Below are positions 53,705-63,634 of a stretch of 64,000 nucleotides of DNA, in pieces. Source of the DNA: Psychrobacter urativorans (lineage in GTDB: Bacteria; Pseudomonadota; Gammaproteobacteria; Pseudomonadales; Moraxellaceae). A program made the position numbers and the translations under genes. The notes under the pieces were generated by a model. That model worked only from the letters and a program-made list of their open reading frames with translations, was not told the DNA's origin and ran no database searches. Where the stretch lies: contig NZ_CAJHBR010000003.1 of the NCBI RefSeq assembly GCF_904846695.1, positions 62,001 to 126,000 on the forward strand, written 5' to 3'. Position 1 is the stretch's first letter, and each line of letters starts with the position of its first letter.

Positions 53705-56089
53705 ATGGCAGAGCAATCTTCAGCACTTGTAGTCAATCTAGATCAGCTAGGAAAACACGACGTTGACACGGTGGGTGGCAAGAACTCTTCGCTTGGCGAG
53801 ATGATCAGTCACTTATCAGATTTAGGCGTAAGTGTCCCCGGTGGCTTTGCAACAACTGCCGATGCCTTTAATCGTTTCTTGACTGAAACTGGTCTGTTGG
53901 AAAAAATCAACAACGAGCTTAGAGACTTAGACGTTAATGACGTTAATAAGTTGGCCGCTACTGGTAAAAAAATCCGCGGTTGGATTATCGACCAAGAATT
54001 ACCAAGTGACCTTGAGCAACAAGTGCGTCAATCGTTCGAAGAAATGAGCAATGGTCAAGATATCGCTGTTGCCGTACGTTCTTCTGCTACTGCTGAAGAT
54101 TTGCCAGATGCCTCGTTTGCTGGCCAACAAGAGACTTACCTAAACATTCGTGGTATCGATAACGTCCTTATTGCTATTAAAGAAGTGTTTTCATCACTAT
54201 ATAATGACCGTGCAATCTCTTATCGCGTGCATAAAGGCTTTGAGCACGAAGGCGTTGCCCTATCTGCTGGTATTCAGCGTATGGTACGCTCAGAAACGGG
54301 TGCTGCTGGTGTTATGTTCACTCTAGATACTGAGAGTGGCTTTGATCAAGTGGTGTTTATCACATCAAGCTACGGTTTAGGTGAAATGGTTGTGCAAGGC
54401 GCAGTCAACCCTGATGAATTCTATCTTTCCAAAAAATTGCTAGCCAATGGTAAGCCGGCCGTTATTCGCCGTAACTTAGGTAGCAAACATAAAAAAATGA
54501 TCTATGGCGAAGAAGGCAGTACTGCTAAATCGGTGAAGATTGTAGATGTTGAAAAACAAGAACGTATGCAGTTCTCTTTATCTACTGAAGAGCTGACTTC
54601 ACTTGCTAAGCAAGCGATGACCATTGAGAAACATTACGGTCAAGCGATGGATATTGAGTGGGCAAAAGATGGCGATACTGGTGAAATCTTTATCGTTCAA
54701 GCCCGTCCAGAAACTGTCAAAAGTCGCCAAGACAGCAACGTTATGGAACGTTATGTCATTAACACTACCAATGCTAAAGTACTTTGTGAAGGTCGTTCAA
54801 TCGGTCAACGTATCGGTGCTGGCAAAGTGCGTATCGTTAGTGATATTAGCGAAATGGATAAAGTTCAAGATGGTGATGTTTTAGTTTCTGATATGACTGA
54901 TCCGGATTGGGAACCAGTAATGAAGCGCGCATCAGCTATCATCACTAACCGTGGTGGTCGTACTTGTCACGCTGCTATTATCGCTCGTGAGCTTGGCGTA
55001 CCAGCTATCGTTGGTTGTGGTAATGCCACTGAATTGCTAGTTGACGGTCAAGACGTTACTGTCTCTTGTGCAGAAGGTGATACTGGCTTTATCTACGAGA
55101 CTCAGATTGATTTTGAAATTCAGACTAACTCTATCGAATCTATGCCAGAGCTAGCCTTCAAAATCATGATGAACGTTGGTAATCCAGATCGTGCCTTCTC
55201 ATTTACCCAAATGCCTAATGAAGGTATTGGCCTTGCACGCTTAGAGTTCATTATTAACCGCATGATTGGTGTGCATCCAAAAGCTCTACTCAATATGAAT
55301 AGCTTACCACGTGAAGTGGCGCAAGCAATCAATGAGCGCATTGCAGGTTATGCCTCACCGATCGATTTTTATGTTGATAAATTGGTTGAAGGTATCGCCA
55401 CTTTAGCAGTAGCCTTTATGGATCAGCCGGTTATCGTCCGTATGTCAGACTTTAAATCGAACGAATATGCCAACCTACTAGGTGGTAAATTATACGAGCC
55501 GTCTGAAGAAAACCCAATGCTCGGTTTCCGTGGTGCTAGCCGCTACGTCTCTGACAACTTCCGTGATTGTTTCGAGCTTGAGTGTAAAGCCCTTAAGCGC
55601 GTACGTGATGAGATGGGTCTGACTAACGTTGAGATCATGATTCCATTCGTACGTACGGTTGGTGAAGCTAAGCAAGTTATCGAGTTACTTGAGAAAAATG
55701 GTCTTAAACGTGGTGAAAACGGTCTGCGCGTCATCATGATGTGTGAGCTACCAACCAACTGTTTATTAGCAGAAGAGTTCCTAGAGCACTTCGATGGCTT
55801 CTCTATCGGCTCAAACGATTTAACTCAGTTAACTTTGGGTCTAGATCGCGATTCAGGTATTATTTCGCATCTGTTTGATGAGCGTGATCCTGCAGTCAAA
55901 AAACTATTGGCGATGGCGATTGCTGCTTGTCGTAAGCAAGGCAAATATATCGGTATCTGTGGTCAAGGTCCATCTGATCATCCAGACTTAGCTTACTGGT
56001 TGATGGAGCAAGGTACTAGCTCGGTATCGTTGAACCCTGACTCCGTACTAGATACTTGGTTCTTCTTAGCAGGTGAAGAAGCAAAGTAA
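53705..56089 (+). CDS. ppsA: Phosphoenolpyruvate synthase
   Basis: PpsA converts pyruvate and ATP to PEP, AMP and phosphate for gluconeogenesis. The N-terminal ATP-grasp domain ([15 protein letters not shown] near 19, [21 protein letters not shown] near 121) is followed by the swivelling phosphohistidine domain, [21 protein letters not shown], with the phospho-acceptor His near 422, and a PEP-binding TIM barrel ([10 protein letters not shown] near 503 to [17 protein letters not shown] near 700). Catalytic Cys is in [11 protein letters not shown]. Length 794 matches the family. TCTGGAG precedes the ATG. Confidence 0.97.
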   Translation: MAEQSSALVVNLDQLGKHDVDTVGGKNSSLGEMISHLSDLGVSVPGGFATTADAFNRFLTETGLLEKINNELRDLDVNDVNKLAATGKKIRGWIIDQELPSDLEQQVRQSFEEMSNGQDIAVAVRSSATAEDLPDASFAGQQETYLNIRGIDNVLIAIKEVFSSLYNDRAISYRVHKGFEHEGVALSAGIQRMVRSETGAAGVMFTLDTESGFDQVVFITSSYGLGEMVVQGAVNPDEFYLSKKLLANGKPAVIRRNLGSKHKKMIYGEEGSTAKSVKIVDVEKQERMQFSLSTEELTSLAKQAMTIEKHYGQAMDIEWAKDGDTGEIFIVQARPETVKSRQDSNVMERYVINTTNAKVLCEGRSIGQRIGAGKVRIVSDISEMDKVQDGDVLVSDMTDPDWEPVMKRASAIITNRGGRTCHAAIIARELGVPAIVGCGNATELLVDGQDVTVSCAEGDTGFIYETQIDFEIQTNSIESMPELAFKIMMNVGNPDRAFSFTQMPNEGIGLARLEFIINRMIGVHPKALLNMNSLPREVAQAINERIAGYASPIDFYVDKLVEGIATLAVAFMDQPVIVRMSDFKSNEYANLLGGKLYEPSEENPMLGFRGASRYVSDNFRDCFELECKALKRVRDEMGLTNVEIMIPFVRTVGEAKQVIELLEKNGLKRGENGLRVIMMCELPTNCLLAEEFLEHFDGFSIGSNDLTQLTLGLDRDSGIISHLFDERDPAVKKLLAMAIAACRKQGKYIGICGQGPSDHPDLAYWLMEQGTSSVSLNPDSVLDTWFFLAGEEAK

Positions 56090-56123
56090 TCGGCTAAAAG
56101 CGCCAAAGTGTGATACTGAGCCA

Positions 56124-56179
56124 TTAGGGTTTGTTTGCTAAGCATCGGTAGTTTTGATGCCTTAGTGAACAAACCCTAA
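56124..56179 (+). terminator. Long imperfect inverted repeat after ppsA
   Basis: TTAGGGTTTGTT and its complement AACAAACCCTAA form the base of a 22-24-bp stem continued by CTAAG/CTTAG and ATC/GAT, with a loop of about 9 bases and few mismatches. It lies 35 bases past the stop codon. There is no T-tract, so it may be an mRNA-end stabiliser or mobile-repeat remnant instead of a simple terminator. Confidence 0.6.
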
Positions 56180-56282
56180 GCCGTATTTAGTATTCAGTTA
56201 TAGTGATATCATCATTTTACTTGTGAATAGTAAATACGCCCTAATATAATAAAATAAGATATGACTAACTATACAGGCAATT

Positions 56283-57269
56283 ATGCAGATTTTCCTTGCT
56301 CGAAATAATGTCCAGGCCGGTCCTTATACCTTAGATCAGCTCAATATCATGCTGACCTCTGGTGAGGTAACGCTTGATGATTTGGTGTGGCATGAAGGCT
56401 TAGATAAGTGGCAGCGTATTGGTGATTTAACGGGCAATCAACACACCTATCGCCCTACTAATACTGCGTCCACTACTACAGTCGTTGCCAATGATTCTAT
56501 TATTAATAATGTCACTGTATTCCCAGAAGACTCTGAAACTAATGCTCTCTCAAAGAGCCCGGATGGCAAAAAAGTATCCATAGATAGACTTTATGGTAAG
56601 CCTGAGTCAAAGCCGAATACTAAAGTGGATATGACCAGCAATCGCCAGCATACTCCTGGTAATATGTCATTGAAAAAGCCTAACGCTGTCAAAAACGCTA
56701 CAGCGAAAGACGTGGTAGTCGGTGATGTCATACTAGCGCCTATTATGTCGCGAATATTGGCTACAGCGATAAATGCTTTGATGTATCTGTTGGCAATATT
56801 TCCCTTAGTATTGGCCTTGAGCAAGATGAATGTAGATTATACTAAGTTTCAAAACATTCAAAATATGGACGCCGCTTATCAGTATTCTTTGACCCTAATG
56901 GAAGCTATTCCTAGTGGGACTTTGATGATGTCGCAGGTATTAGTATTTGGCTTGTTCGCTCTACAGCTGATATTTATTACTTTACGGGGTCAATCATTAG
57001 GTAAGGTTATTACTGGTATTCGAGTAGTGGATCAGACCACACACCGCTTGCCTTCTTTTATTAAGCTCATCGGTACTCGGACCTTGATGCTGTTTATTAT
57101 TTATAACTTGTTATTCTCTTTTACTAGTTTTTTGGGATTTGTGGTTATTGCTATTCATTACTACATGGCCTCAAGAAGCCCAGAGAATATCGGTTGGCAT
57201 GATAAACTAGCCAAAACCTTAGTAGTCAAAGCTGATAATAGCCAGTTAGTTAAACACCCTAAGAGATAG
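56283..57269 (+). CDS. GYF_2-RDD domain membrane protein
   Basis: 328 residues. The N-terminal 52 (FLARNNVQAGPYTLDQL...TLDDLVWHEGLDKWQRIGDL) match the GYF_2 adaptor domain, then comes a polar linker (55-145), then an RDD domain with about three or four membrane segments (IMSRILATAINALMYLLAIFPL near 150, LRGQSLGKVITGIRVVD near 238, and WHDKLAKTLVV at the end). RDD proteins are proposed cation transporters or membrane organisers. No ribosome binding site stands out. It is followed by its own terminator. Confidence 0.85.
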   Translation: MQIFLARNNVQAGPYTLDQLNIMLTSGEVTLDDLVWHEGLDKWQRIGDLTGNQHTYRPTNTASTTTVVANDSIINNVTVFPEDSETNALSKSPDGKKVSIDRLYGKPESKPNTKVDMTSNRQHTPGNMSLKKPNAVKNATAKDVVVGDVILAPIMSRILATAINALMYLLAIFPLVLALSKMNVDYTKFQNIQNMDAAYQYSLTLMEAIPSGTLMMSQVLVFGLFALQLIFITLRGQSLGKVITGIRVVDQTTHRLPSFIKLIGTRTLMLFIIYNLLFSFTSFLGFVVIAIHYYMASRSPENIGWHDKLAKTLVVKADNSQLVKHPKR

Positions 57270-57315
57270 TTTAAAACAGTTTATAGGTCAACAGCTTTCA
57301 TAGTTTAAGAGATAG

Positions 57316-57346
57316 CAAAAAGCAGCGCCTAGTCGTTGCTTTTTTA
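57316..57346 (+). terminator. Terminator of the GYF_2-RDD gene
   Basis: AGCAGCG pairs with CGTTGCT (one G-U) around a 6-base loop and is followed by six T. Confidence 0.8.
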
Positions 57347-57431
57347 TGGTCAGTAGCTTAGTTTGCTTCTAGCCGTATTATCTTAAATAAATACTATTTA
57401 TATATATTTAATAGTAGCTGCTTATTAAGCT

Positions 57432-57460
57432 TTGTATTAATAGCCAGTTACTGTTATAAT
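57432..57460 (+). promoter_or_regulatory. Probable promoter of the rpsF operon
   Basis: TTGTAT, a 17-base spacer and a perfect TATAAT at 57455-57460. The resulting leader of about 140 bases contains the S6:S18 motif. Confidence 0.5.
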
Positions 57461-57553
57461 ACGGCGCTTTATATACTAAGCTTATTTGTTACTTTTTTTA
57501 GCTGATTTTTATTTTTTAGCTGATTTTTTTGATATTAGGTTTACTTTATAAAT

Positions 57554-57599
57554 CTCCTTGCTATTAACATAGGGTTGATAGCTACTAATCCGTAAGGAG
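57554..57599 (+). ncRNA. S6:S18-type ribosomal protein leader
   Basis: CTCCTT (57554-57559) is complementary to the AAGGAG Shine-Dalgarno (57594-57599). Inside, GCTATTAAC (57560-57568) pairs with GTTGATAGC (57574-57582, one G-U) as a 9-bp helix, leaving an unpaired 3' strand ACTAATCCGT with CCG at 57590-57592. This two-helix form with a CCG next to the SD-sequestering helix is the autoregulatory leader described for rpsF operons, where the S6:S18 dimer binds and blocks translation. Confidence 0.75.
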
Positions 57600-57604
57600 T
57601 CCAA

Positions 57605-58006
57605 ATGCGACATTACGAAGTGGTGTTAATTGTACACCCAGACCAAAGCGACCAAGTGGTCGGCATGGTTGAACGCTATATCAAGTTGGTTCAAGACAAC
57701 AATGGCGTTATCCATCGTTTAGAAGATTGGGGCCGTCGTCAACTGGCTTACCCAATCAACAAGATTCACAAAGCTCATTATGTCCTTTTCAATATCGAAA
57801 CTGACGGTGATACTTTAGCTGAACTTGAAGAATTGTTCCGTTATAACGACGCGATCATTCGTAGTCTAGTTATGCGCCGTGACGAAGCTGTCACTGAAGA
57901 GTCGCAGTTAGCCAAGAATGCCGATGAAAAACGCGCACGCAAAGCTACTACTCGTCGTCCAGATCGTGATGATAATGACGACAACGACAACAACAGTGAT
58001 GACTAA
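57605..58006 (+). CDS. rpsF: 30S ribosomal protein S6
   Basis: [18 protein letters not shown] at the start, [18 protein letters not shown] near 34 and [10 protein letters not shown] near 82 are S6 signatures. S6 binds the central domain of 16S rRNA together with S18. The 133-residue protein ends in a disordered tail very rich in Arg and then Asp/Asn ([12 protein letters not shown]). In E. coli the S6 tail is glutamylated; here the end is aspartate. AAGGAG precedes the ATG by 5 bases and lies within a hairpin. Confidence 0.98.
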   Translation: MRHYEVVLIVHPDQSDQVVGMVERYIKLVQDNNGVIHRLEDWGRRQLAYPINKIHKAHYVLFNIETDGDTLAELEELFRYNDAIIRSLVMRRDEAVTEESQLAKNADEKRARKATTRRPDRDDNDDNDNNSDD

Positions 58007-58022
58007 TTAAAGGAGAATACTC

Positions 58023-58253
58023 ATGGCACGTTTCTATCGCCGTCGCAAATTCTGCCGTTTCACTGCTGAAGGCATCACTCACATCGATTATAAAGATGTT
58101 GAATTGCTAAAACAGTATATCAGTGATAATGGCAAAATCGTACCAAGTCGTATTACTGGTACTTCTACTAAATATCAGCGTCAGCTAGCTACTGCTATCA
58201 AGCAGGCTCGCTATCTGTCTCTATTACCATACACTGATAACCATCAGGGTTAA
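58023..58253 (+). CDS. rpsR: 30S ribosomal protein S18
   Basis: 76 residues, [12 protein letters not shown] near 5 and the RNA-binding [11 protein letters not shown] near 59 are the S18 signatures. It forms a heterodimer with S6 on 16S rRNA. GGAG precedes the ATG, 16 bases after the rpsF stop. Regulated with rpsF through the leader. Confidence 0.98.
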   Translation: MARFYRRRKFCRFTAEGITHIDYKDVELLKQYISDNGKIVPSRITGTSTKYQRQLATAIKQARYLSLLPYTDNHQG

Positions 58254-58273
58254 CCGTTAACTAGGAATGACTC

Positions 58274-58783
58274 ATGCAAATTATTTTGTTACAGCGTATC
58301 GTCAACCTTGGTAGACTCGGTGAAACTGTCGATGTAAAACCAGGTTACGGACGTAACTTTCTTATCCCTCATGGCAAAGCTTTGCCTGCGACTAAAGTTA
58401 ACATTGAAAAGTTCGAAGCACGTCGTGCTGAGCTTGAAGCTGAAGAAGCAAAAGAAGTCAGCGTAGCTCAAGAACGTGCTGATGCCTTGACTGATGTTAA
58501 TGTTATCATGCGTGCAAAATCAGGCGACGAAGGTAAACTATTTGGCTCTATCGGTACTCGCGATATCGCTGAAGCGTTAACCAACTCTGGCCTAGAAGTT
58601 GACCGTGCTGAAATCAAACTTCCAGAAGGTACTTTGCGTCAAGTGGGTGAATATAGTGTTGATATTCAACTACATCATGACGTTACTGCTACTATCTTAG
58701 TTACTATCCTATCTGAAGATGGCGATGACGAAGATCTAGAAGAAGATGCAGCAGACGAAAGCGAAGACTATTCTGAAGAGTAA
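58274..58783 (+). CDS. rplI: 50S ribosomal protein L9
   Basis: The N-terminal rRNA-binding domain ([28 protein letters not shown], two blocks, about 5-33) is followed by the long connecting helix ([16 protein letters not shown]) and the C-terminal domain ([15 protein letters not shown] near 98). The protein is 169 residues, about 20 longer than E. coli L9. The excess is an acidic Asp/Glu-rich tail. It starts 20 bases after rpsR with TAGGA upstream. Confidence 0.98.
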   Translation: MQIILLQRIVNLGRLGETVDVKPGYGRNFLIPHGKALPATKVNIEKFEARRAELEAEEAKEVSVAQERADALTDVNVIMRAKSGDEGKLFGSIGTRDIAEALTNSGLEVDRAEIKLPEGTLRQVGEYSVDIQLHHDVTATILVTILSEDGDDEDLEEDAADESEDYSEE

Positions 58784-58808
58784 TCTTTAGCATAGCTAGT
58801 TTAAGTCT

Positions 58809-58846
58809 AAAAAAAGCCAGTAACTTTACGTTGCTGGCTTTTTTTA
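58809..58846 (+). terminator. rpsF-rpsR-rplI terminator
   Basis: AAGCCAGTAAC pairs with GTTGCTGGCTT (one G-U) around a 5-base loop and runs into seven T, 27 bases past the rplI stop. Confidence 0.93.
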
Positions 58847-59020
58847 TGCAGCAGATTTACTATGGTTAGGCTACTTATTATAGATCATTGCTGATTGCTG
58901 ATTTCTGATTGCTGATTTAATGGGCTATTGCCTATTAGGGGATATTTTAAATTTGCATAACGGTTTATAAGTTCATCTACTCGGCTAGCGCTATCGATTT
59001 ATCAGCAAATAGGAGTTCTT

Positions 59021-60328
59021 ATGACCTTTTATTCAACGCCTCATTATTCTGAACATTTACAGGGGTGGCTTAAGCGTGGTCGAAACTGGCACATTGAGTA
59101 TGGAGGTTATCTATCTAATCACCTCACTCATAATTGGATAGCTCTAGATGCTGCTGGCGCGGGCTATGAAAAAATGCAGTGGTGGGAACAAGTTTATACT
59201 AATAAAGCGACTAATAGCTCAAGCAACAACACCCCTATCAACCCTGCAACAGAGCTGTCAATGCTAGAGGCTCCTCGTAATAACCCGATAGACTATACAC
59301 AAATAACAGACGTCAACTGGCTCAATAACTTGCAATCCACCCATATTGGCTTTGAGTCGTATCGAGACTTTTTCGATGCAAAAATAGTAGAGCTAGGCTT
59401 AAGCGCTTGTCTTAAACGCTACTACCCTACTTTGTCTGAAGGCCTAGCAGGAGCAGCGCTACATCCAGTCATCCATACAGGCTGGGCAGTCGATGTAGAG
59501 TGTAATGATATGGCCGCCGAAGGACTAGCTTATATGGCCACAGCCTTTCAGCCATTAGCAACTGGCGCAAACCATAGTAACTATCAACCTTGTCAGCTAT
59601 GGTCACCTGATGCGCCAAATATACTCGAAGCACTTAAGCAAATTCTAACTGATGATAGAACTGTTAAGCTGACGGAACAAGCTTATATATTAAGTAAAAC
59701 TGAAGATTATAAAAAGTTAAATAGAGGTAAATTTCAGCAGCGCTTGATTACTTTTGACAACCCTGATGAACCTATGGCACAGTTTCTTAACAACATGGTG
59801 ACACTAAGGTTACCTGAGATTGGTGAAGATTTAACGGCTTCTATTGAAGTGCTAACAGTTATTGCAGCGGCTACGGTGTACGCTAGCGATAATGAGTTCT
59901 TTATCGTACATGGATTAACCAGCCTACATGCAGTATTGTGCGTGCTGCCACATCTCGATGACCATGCACAGCGTAATGCTTTGGGATATTGGTTTAGAGC
60001 GCTAGTAGCCGTCGTTATCGTTCAAGGCAGTCCTAGCGTGACAGATACTATTATAATGTTGGAACAATGGAATGCTCGTAAAGAAAAGGGAAAGACTAGC
60101 GGTTACCAATTAAATGAAGAACTAAAGACGTGGTGGCTACAAATCTTGCAATCAACTACCGAGAGTCTAGATGAGCATGTACCAAAGACAGTATATGTAT
60201 TGAAACGATGGGCGGAATGGCAAACGTTTTCGAAAGCTTCACATGATATATTTGCAAAAGCTGCGCGTCATATCACCACCCCTAATAAAAGCGGCGGACT
60301 TGAAGATAATCTTTGGTTTGGTCGGTAA
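59021..60328 (+). CDS. Questin oxidase-like (DUF4243) protein
   Basis: 435 residues. EYGGYLSNHLTHNWIALDAAGAGYEKMQWW (about 26-55, two blocks), HPVIHTGWAVDVECNDMAAEGLAYMA near 158 and FFIVHGLTSLHAVLCVLPHL near 298 follow the conserved order of the questin-oxidase/DUF4243 family, whose fungal members are flavin-free monooxygenases of anthraquinone pathways. In bacteria the function is unknown. AGGAG lies before the ATG. It stands alone between two terminators. Confidence 0.75.
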   Translation: MTFYSTPHYSEHLQGWLKRGRNWHIEYGGYLSNHLTHNWIALDAAGAGYEKMQWWEQVYTNKATNSSSNNTPINPATELSMLEAPRNNPIDYTQITDVNWLNNLQSTHIGFESYRDFFDAKIVELGLSACLKRYYPTLSEGLAGAALHPVIHTGWAVDVECNDMAAEGLAYMATAFQPLATGANHSNYQPCQLWSPDAPNILEALKQILTDDRTVKLTEQAYILSKTEDYKKLNRGKFQQRLITFDNPDEPMAQFLNNMVTLRLPEIGEDLTASIEVLTVIAAATVYASDNEFFIVHGLTSLHAVLCVLPHLDDHAQRNALGYWFRALVAVVIVQGSPSVTDTIIMLEQWNARKEKGKTSGYQLNEELKTWWLQILQSTTESLDEHVPKTVYVLKRWAEWQTFSKASHDIFAKAARHITTPNKSGGLEDNLWFGR

Positions 60329-60372
60329 GTTTTGATCCTATTTATGTCAACTCATTATAAGATGAAACAGCC

Positions 60373-60414
60373 AAAAAATAAGCCAGTAACTTTGAGTTAT
60401 TGGCTTACTTTTTT
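60373..60414. terminator. Bidirectional terminator
   Basis: AAGCCAGTAAC pairs with GTTATTGGCTT (one G-U) around TTTGA, flanked by A6 and a T-tract, between the convergent DUF4243 and deaminase genes. The stem sequence is nearly that of the rplI terminator. Confidence 0.88.
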
Positions 60415-60431
60415 ATTTAGCGATCTGCTAT

Positions 60432-60908
60432 TTATGCTTTATTTTTCTTATCATATGCCTCAAAGGCTTCTTTGCTTTTTGCATCTGGGCAATATACGAC
60501 TTCGACACCTTGCTGACCAAAGTCTTTTTTGAGTTTATCATATAAAGTCTCTGTGCCCCATCCATAAGCATCACCAAGATCATCATCTGCTGCAAACACT
60601 ATCCGTGCTATCTTTACATTCAGCATAGCAGCCATACACATAGCGCAAGGCTTACCACTTGCATACATAGTAAACCCAGAATCTTGAGCTAAGCTCAACG
60701 CTTTGCCAGCCTGACGAATGGCTTGCATTTCTGCATGTGCCGTAGGATCATAATCGATATAAGCCTCATTGACCGCTTCTGTGATAACTTCTTCGCCTTT
60801 GGTCAGAACAGCGCCAAAAGGTTCGCCGCCTTTATCTACGTTTTCAATAGCAAGCTCAACAGATCTTGTTATCATCTGTCTATCAAAGTCAGTTAATTGA
60901 TTTTTCAT
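60432..60908 (-). CDS. Nucleoside/guanine deaminase (CDA-fold)
   Basis: 158 residues of the cytidine/deoxycytidylate deaminase fold. The zinc site is HAE at 58-60 with catalytic Glu60 and PCAMC at 87-91. EPFGAVLTKGEE at 29-40 and MAAMLNVKIARIVFA near 92 resemble GuaD-type guanine deaminases more than TadA, and AYGWGTETLYD matches the guanine deaminase loop. It probably deaminates guanine to xanthine, but the substrate is not settled from sequence. AGGAC precedes the ATG. Confidence 0.85.
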   Translation of the reverse strand: MKNQLTDFDRQMITRSVELAIENVDKGGEPFGAVLTKGEEVITEAVNEAYIDYDPTAHAEMQAIRQAGKALSLAQDSGFTMYASGKPCAMCMAAMLNVKIARIVFAADDDLGDAYGWGTETLYDKLKKDFGQQGVEVVYCPDAKSKEAFEAYDKKNKA

Positions 60909-61122
60909 TATTTTGTCCTTTATATTTTAGGTAAAACAAAAACGCTAGCCATGATTATCGCTACTAGCTTATAAATACGCTTAAAAAGCCTTAATTATTT
61001 AGTGAACTAAGTTGTTATTGGACTACTTTTTGTTAGTTTGCTCAAAGATAACTAAGCTTCTCTGCCGTTCCAGCAGGCATAGAGTATTGCCATCCCTATG
61101 TCAATTGTCAAGCCAACCGAAT

Positions 61123-62502
61123 TCAATTCAAAGCCCCAGCTAATACTTCATAAATTCTCGCATTAGACGCTTGCGCCACATTGAACCGCATAAAATTCTG
61201 CGCATTCTGTGCTTGGCTAAAAGCATTACCCGGCGCTAATACTACCCCTTGCGCTAAGCAGTGAGTTGCCAATTCAGCCGCACTGTTATCATCCGGTAAT
61301 TGACACCATAAGAACATACCTGCCTGCGGTACTAGCCATGGTACGATGCCCAATTTGGCCAGTCTTGGCACTGTCTGCGCACGAGCTTTTGCTAAGCGGG
61401 TATGAACCGTATTGATATGCTTACGATAGCCACTATCAGTCAAAGCTGACAGCACGACCGCCGCTGCTAACTGACTACCACCAAAGCCAGTAGCTATCTT
61501 TAGATCCAATAAGCTCTCGACCCACTCTTTCGGTGCTGCAATATAGCCACAGCGCAATGACGCCGATAAAGTTTTAGAGAAGCTGCCGATATAGAACACT
61601 TGTGATAAACCATCCAATGCTGCCAATCGTGGCGCTGGTGTAGTCTCAAAATCAGCAAAGATATCATCTTCAACGAGGTATAGACCCGCTGCTTGCGCTA
61701 GTTGTAAAACTTGGTAAGCAGTGGCTGGTGATAAAGTCGCCCCTGTAGGATTATGAATAGCTGCGTTAGTTATATATAGCCGTGGTTTATGCTCTGCTAA
61801 TATCGTCGCAAAAGCAGCTACGTCTGGGCCAGTCGCTGTGTATGGCACCCCGACTACTTTTACCCGATGGGCTTTAAGTAGCGCATGAAAGTTAAAGTAA
61901 CAAGGATCATCAACGACTACCGTATCGCCAGGCGTTAATAAGAAGCGAAAGATTAAGTCTATCGCTTGCGTACCAGAATCGGTCAATATCACTTGCGAAG
62001 GCTCTGCCTCGATACCTAAGCCCGCCATACGTCTAGTCAGTAATTGACGTAACTCCAATAAACCTAAAGGCGTGGCATACTCGCTCATTACCTTAGCATC
62101 AGCTCGCGCTACAGTCTTTAATCCACGACGCATACCTTGCTCATATAACCAGTCCGGCGGTAACCAACCACAGCCTGGCTTTAAGATATCGTCAGCAGGT
62201 TCAAGCGCCTGCCGTGATATCCATAATGGATCTACCGCCCGATCAAGATTAGGTCCGATATCCGCTAGCGACAAGGGCGCTATAGAGTCAGCGACATAAA
62301 AACCAGCGCCAGGACGCGAGTATATTATCCCTTGCGTTTGCAGACGCTCATAAGCTTCTACTACTGTCGAAGCTGAGAAGCCATTAGTCTTAGCAGCGGC
62401 ACGCACAGAGGGCAGGCGTGTACCCGGCATATAGATCACTGTGGCTATTTTTTCTTTGACTTCAGCCATCACGATTTCGATTCTTGTTAACTCAGCTTTC
62501 AT
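61123..62502 (-). CDS. MocR/GntR-type PLP-dependent transcriptional regulator
   Basis: 459 residues. A GntR winged helix at about 1-75 (VKEKIATVIYMPGTRLPSVRAAAKTNGFSASTVVEAYERL, two blocks) is fused to an aminotransferase fold I domain (TDSGTQAIDLIFRFLLTPGD near 160; PLP-binding lysine in YIGSFSKTLSASLRCGYIAAP near 305). MocR proteins regulate vitamin B6, GABA and transporter genes with PLP as co-effector. It is divergent from the EamA transporter, 249 bases between the two starts, and therefore a likely regulator of it. Confidence 0.92.
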   Translation of the reverse strand: MKAELTRIEIVMAEVKEKIATVIYMPGTRLPSVRAAAKTNGFSASTVVEAYERLQTQGIIYSRPGAGFYVADSIAPLSLADIGPNLDRAVDPLWISRQALEPADDILKPGCGWLPPDWLYEQGMRRGLKTVARADAKVMSEYATPLGLLELRQLLTRRMAGLGIEAEPSQVILTDSGTQAIDLIFRFLLTPGDTVVVDDPCYFNFHALLKAHRVKVVGVPYTATGPDVAAFATILAEHKPRLYITNAAIHNPTGATLSPATAYQVLQLAQAAGLYLVEDDIFADFETTPAPRLAALDGLSQVFYIGSFSKTLSASLRCGYIAAPKEWVESLLDLKIATGFGGSQLAAAVVLSALTDSGYRKHINTVHTRLAKARAQTVPRLAKLGIVPWLVPQAGMFLWCQLPDDNSAAELATHCLAQGVVLAPGNAFSQAQNAQNFMRFNVAQASNARIYEVLAGALN

Positions 62503-62750
62503 ATTTTACTCATCTTAATAGCCGCTACCTTTTAGCTTATAAGCTTGTCATCAGCTTTGTTGCCTGTCGTAGACTGGTGCTAAAAATAATATAAAAATCA
62601 GCTTTAAAACCGCCCTGTATGGGTTAAACATACCAAACAGTTCTGCTTAATTGTACTGGATTGTATATAGATAACCTACCCCGCTTTTGTTTTAATCATC
62701 CTCTTAGACTCAAGCTCAAACCCAAAATCAAATACAGGATGATATTTATA

Positions 62751-63614
62751 ATGAAAAACAGCGCTCAAGGCTGGCTTAGTGGCTTTATTGGGGTAGTTAT
62801 TTTTGCCGGCTCCCTACCAGCAACCCGTTTAGCGGTCATGGGACTCGACCCTGTATTTCTTACGAGCGCCAGAGCCGCTATTGCCGCCTTACTCGGTGGC
62901 GCATTCTTGCTACTACTCAAACAGCCTATGCCTACTAAAGCTGATCTCCCTAGCTTAGCTATCGTTACTTTTGGCGTAGTCATCGGCTTCCCCTTACTCA
63001 GCGCCTTAGCATTGCAGTACGTTACCTCAGCACACGCTATCGTATTCTTAGGAGTTTTGCCGCTGTTTACAGCTATATTTGCAGTTTGGCGTGGCGGTGA
63101 ACGTCCCCCATTATTATTTTGGCTATTTGCATTGTTAGGTAGCTCATTTATAGCAGGGTATGCGGCAATAAGCAGTGCTCATAGCTCGTTGTTAGGAGGC
63201 TTACTGATGCTAGGCGCTGTGATAGTCTGCGGCTTAGGTTATGCTGAAGGCGCACGTCTATCTAGAACACTTGGTGGCTGGCAAGTGATTAGCTGGGCCT
63301 TGGTTTTATCGTTACCTATTATGCTCCCTATTATCTGCTTAACTTGGCCTGACTCTTTAGCAGAAGTCAGCGTTACTGCTTGGGTTGGCCTAATGTATGT
63401 TTCGATATTTAGTATGTTTATCGGCTTTGTTTTTTGGTATCGAGGCTTAGCCTTGGGCGGTATTGCGGCGGTCGGTCAACTACAGCTGTTACAACCTTTT
63501 ATGGGGCTAATGCTCGCCGCATTACTCCTACATGAGACCGTCAATACAGGTATGCTGATAAGTACTTTAGGCGCTATCGTTTGTGTGATTGGCGCAAAGC
63601 GATATGCGGTATAA
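62751..63614 (+). CDS. EamA/DMT-family transporter
   Basis: Ten hydrophobic segments in two EamA repeats (about 8-135 and 145-285). The N-terminus GFIGVVIFAGSLPATRLAVMGLDP and the end of the second repeat GGIAAVGQLQLLQPFMGLMLAALLLHE (two blocks) are typical of DMT exporters of amino acids or metabolites. The frame is open back to 62661, but the ATG at 62751 is chosen: AGGA lies about 10 bases upstream and the protein then starts like its relatives. 288 residues. Divergent from a MocR-type regulator. Confidence 0.9.
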   Translation: MKNSAQGWLSGFIGVVIFAGSLPATRLAVMGLDPVFLTSARAAIAALLGGAFLLLLKQPMPTKADLPSLAIVTFGVVIGFPLLSALALQYVTSAHAIVFLGVLPLFTAIFAVWRGGERPPLLFWLFALLGSSFIAGYAAISSAHSSLLGGLLMLGAVIVCGLGYAEGARLSRTLGGWQVISWALVLSLPIMLPIICLTWPDSLAEVSVTAWVGLMYVSIFSMFIGFVFWYRGLALGGIAAVGQLQLLQPFMGLMLAALLLHETVNTGMLISTLGAIVCVIGAKRYAV

Positions 63615-63634
63615 AGTTATGATTAACATAGCTT

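Larger units (their letters stand above)
57270..57604. other. Intergenic region upstream of rpsF
   Basis: 335 bases with no gene. It holds the terminator of the GYF_2-RDD gene (57317-57345), a promoter candidate near 57432-57460 and the S6:S18 leader structure at 57554-57599. Confidence 0.7.
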
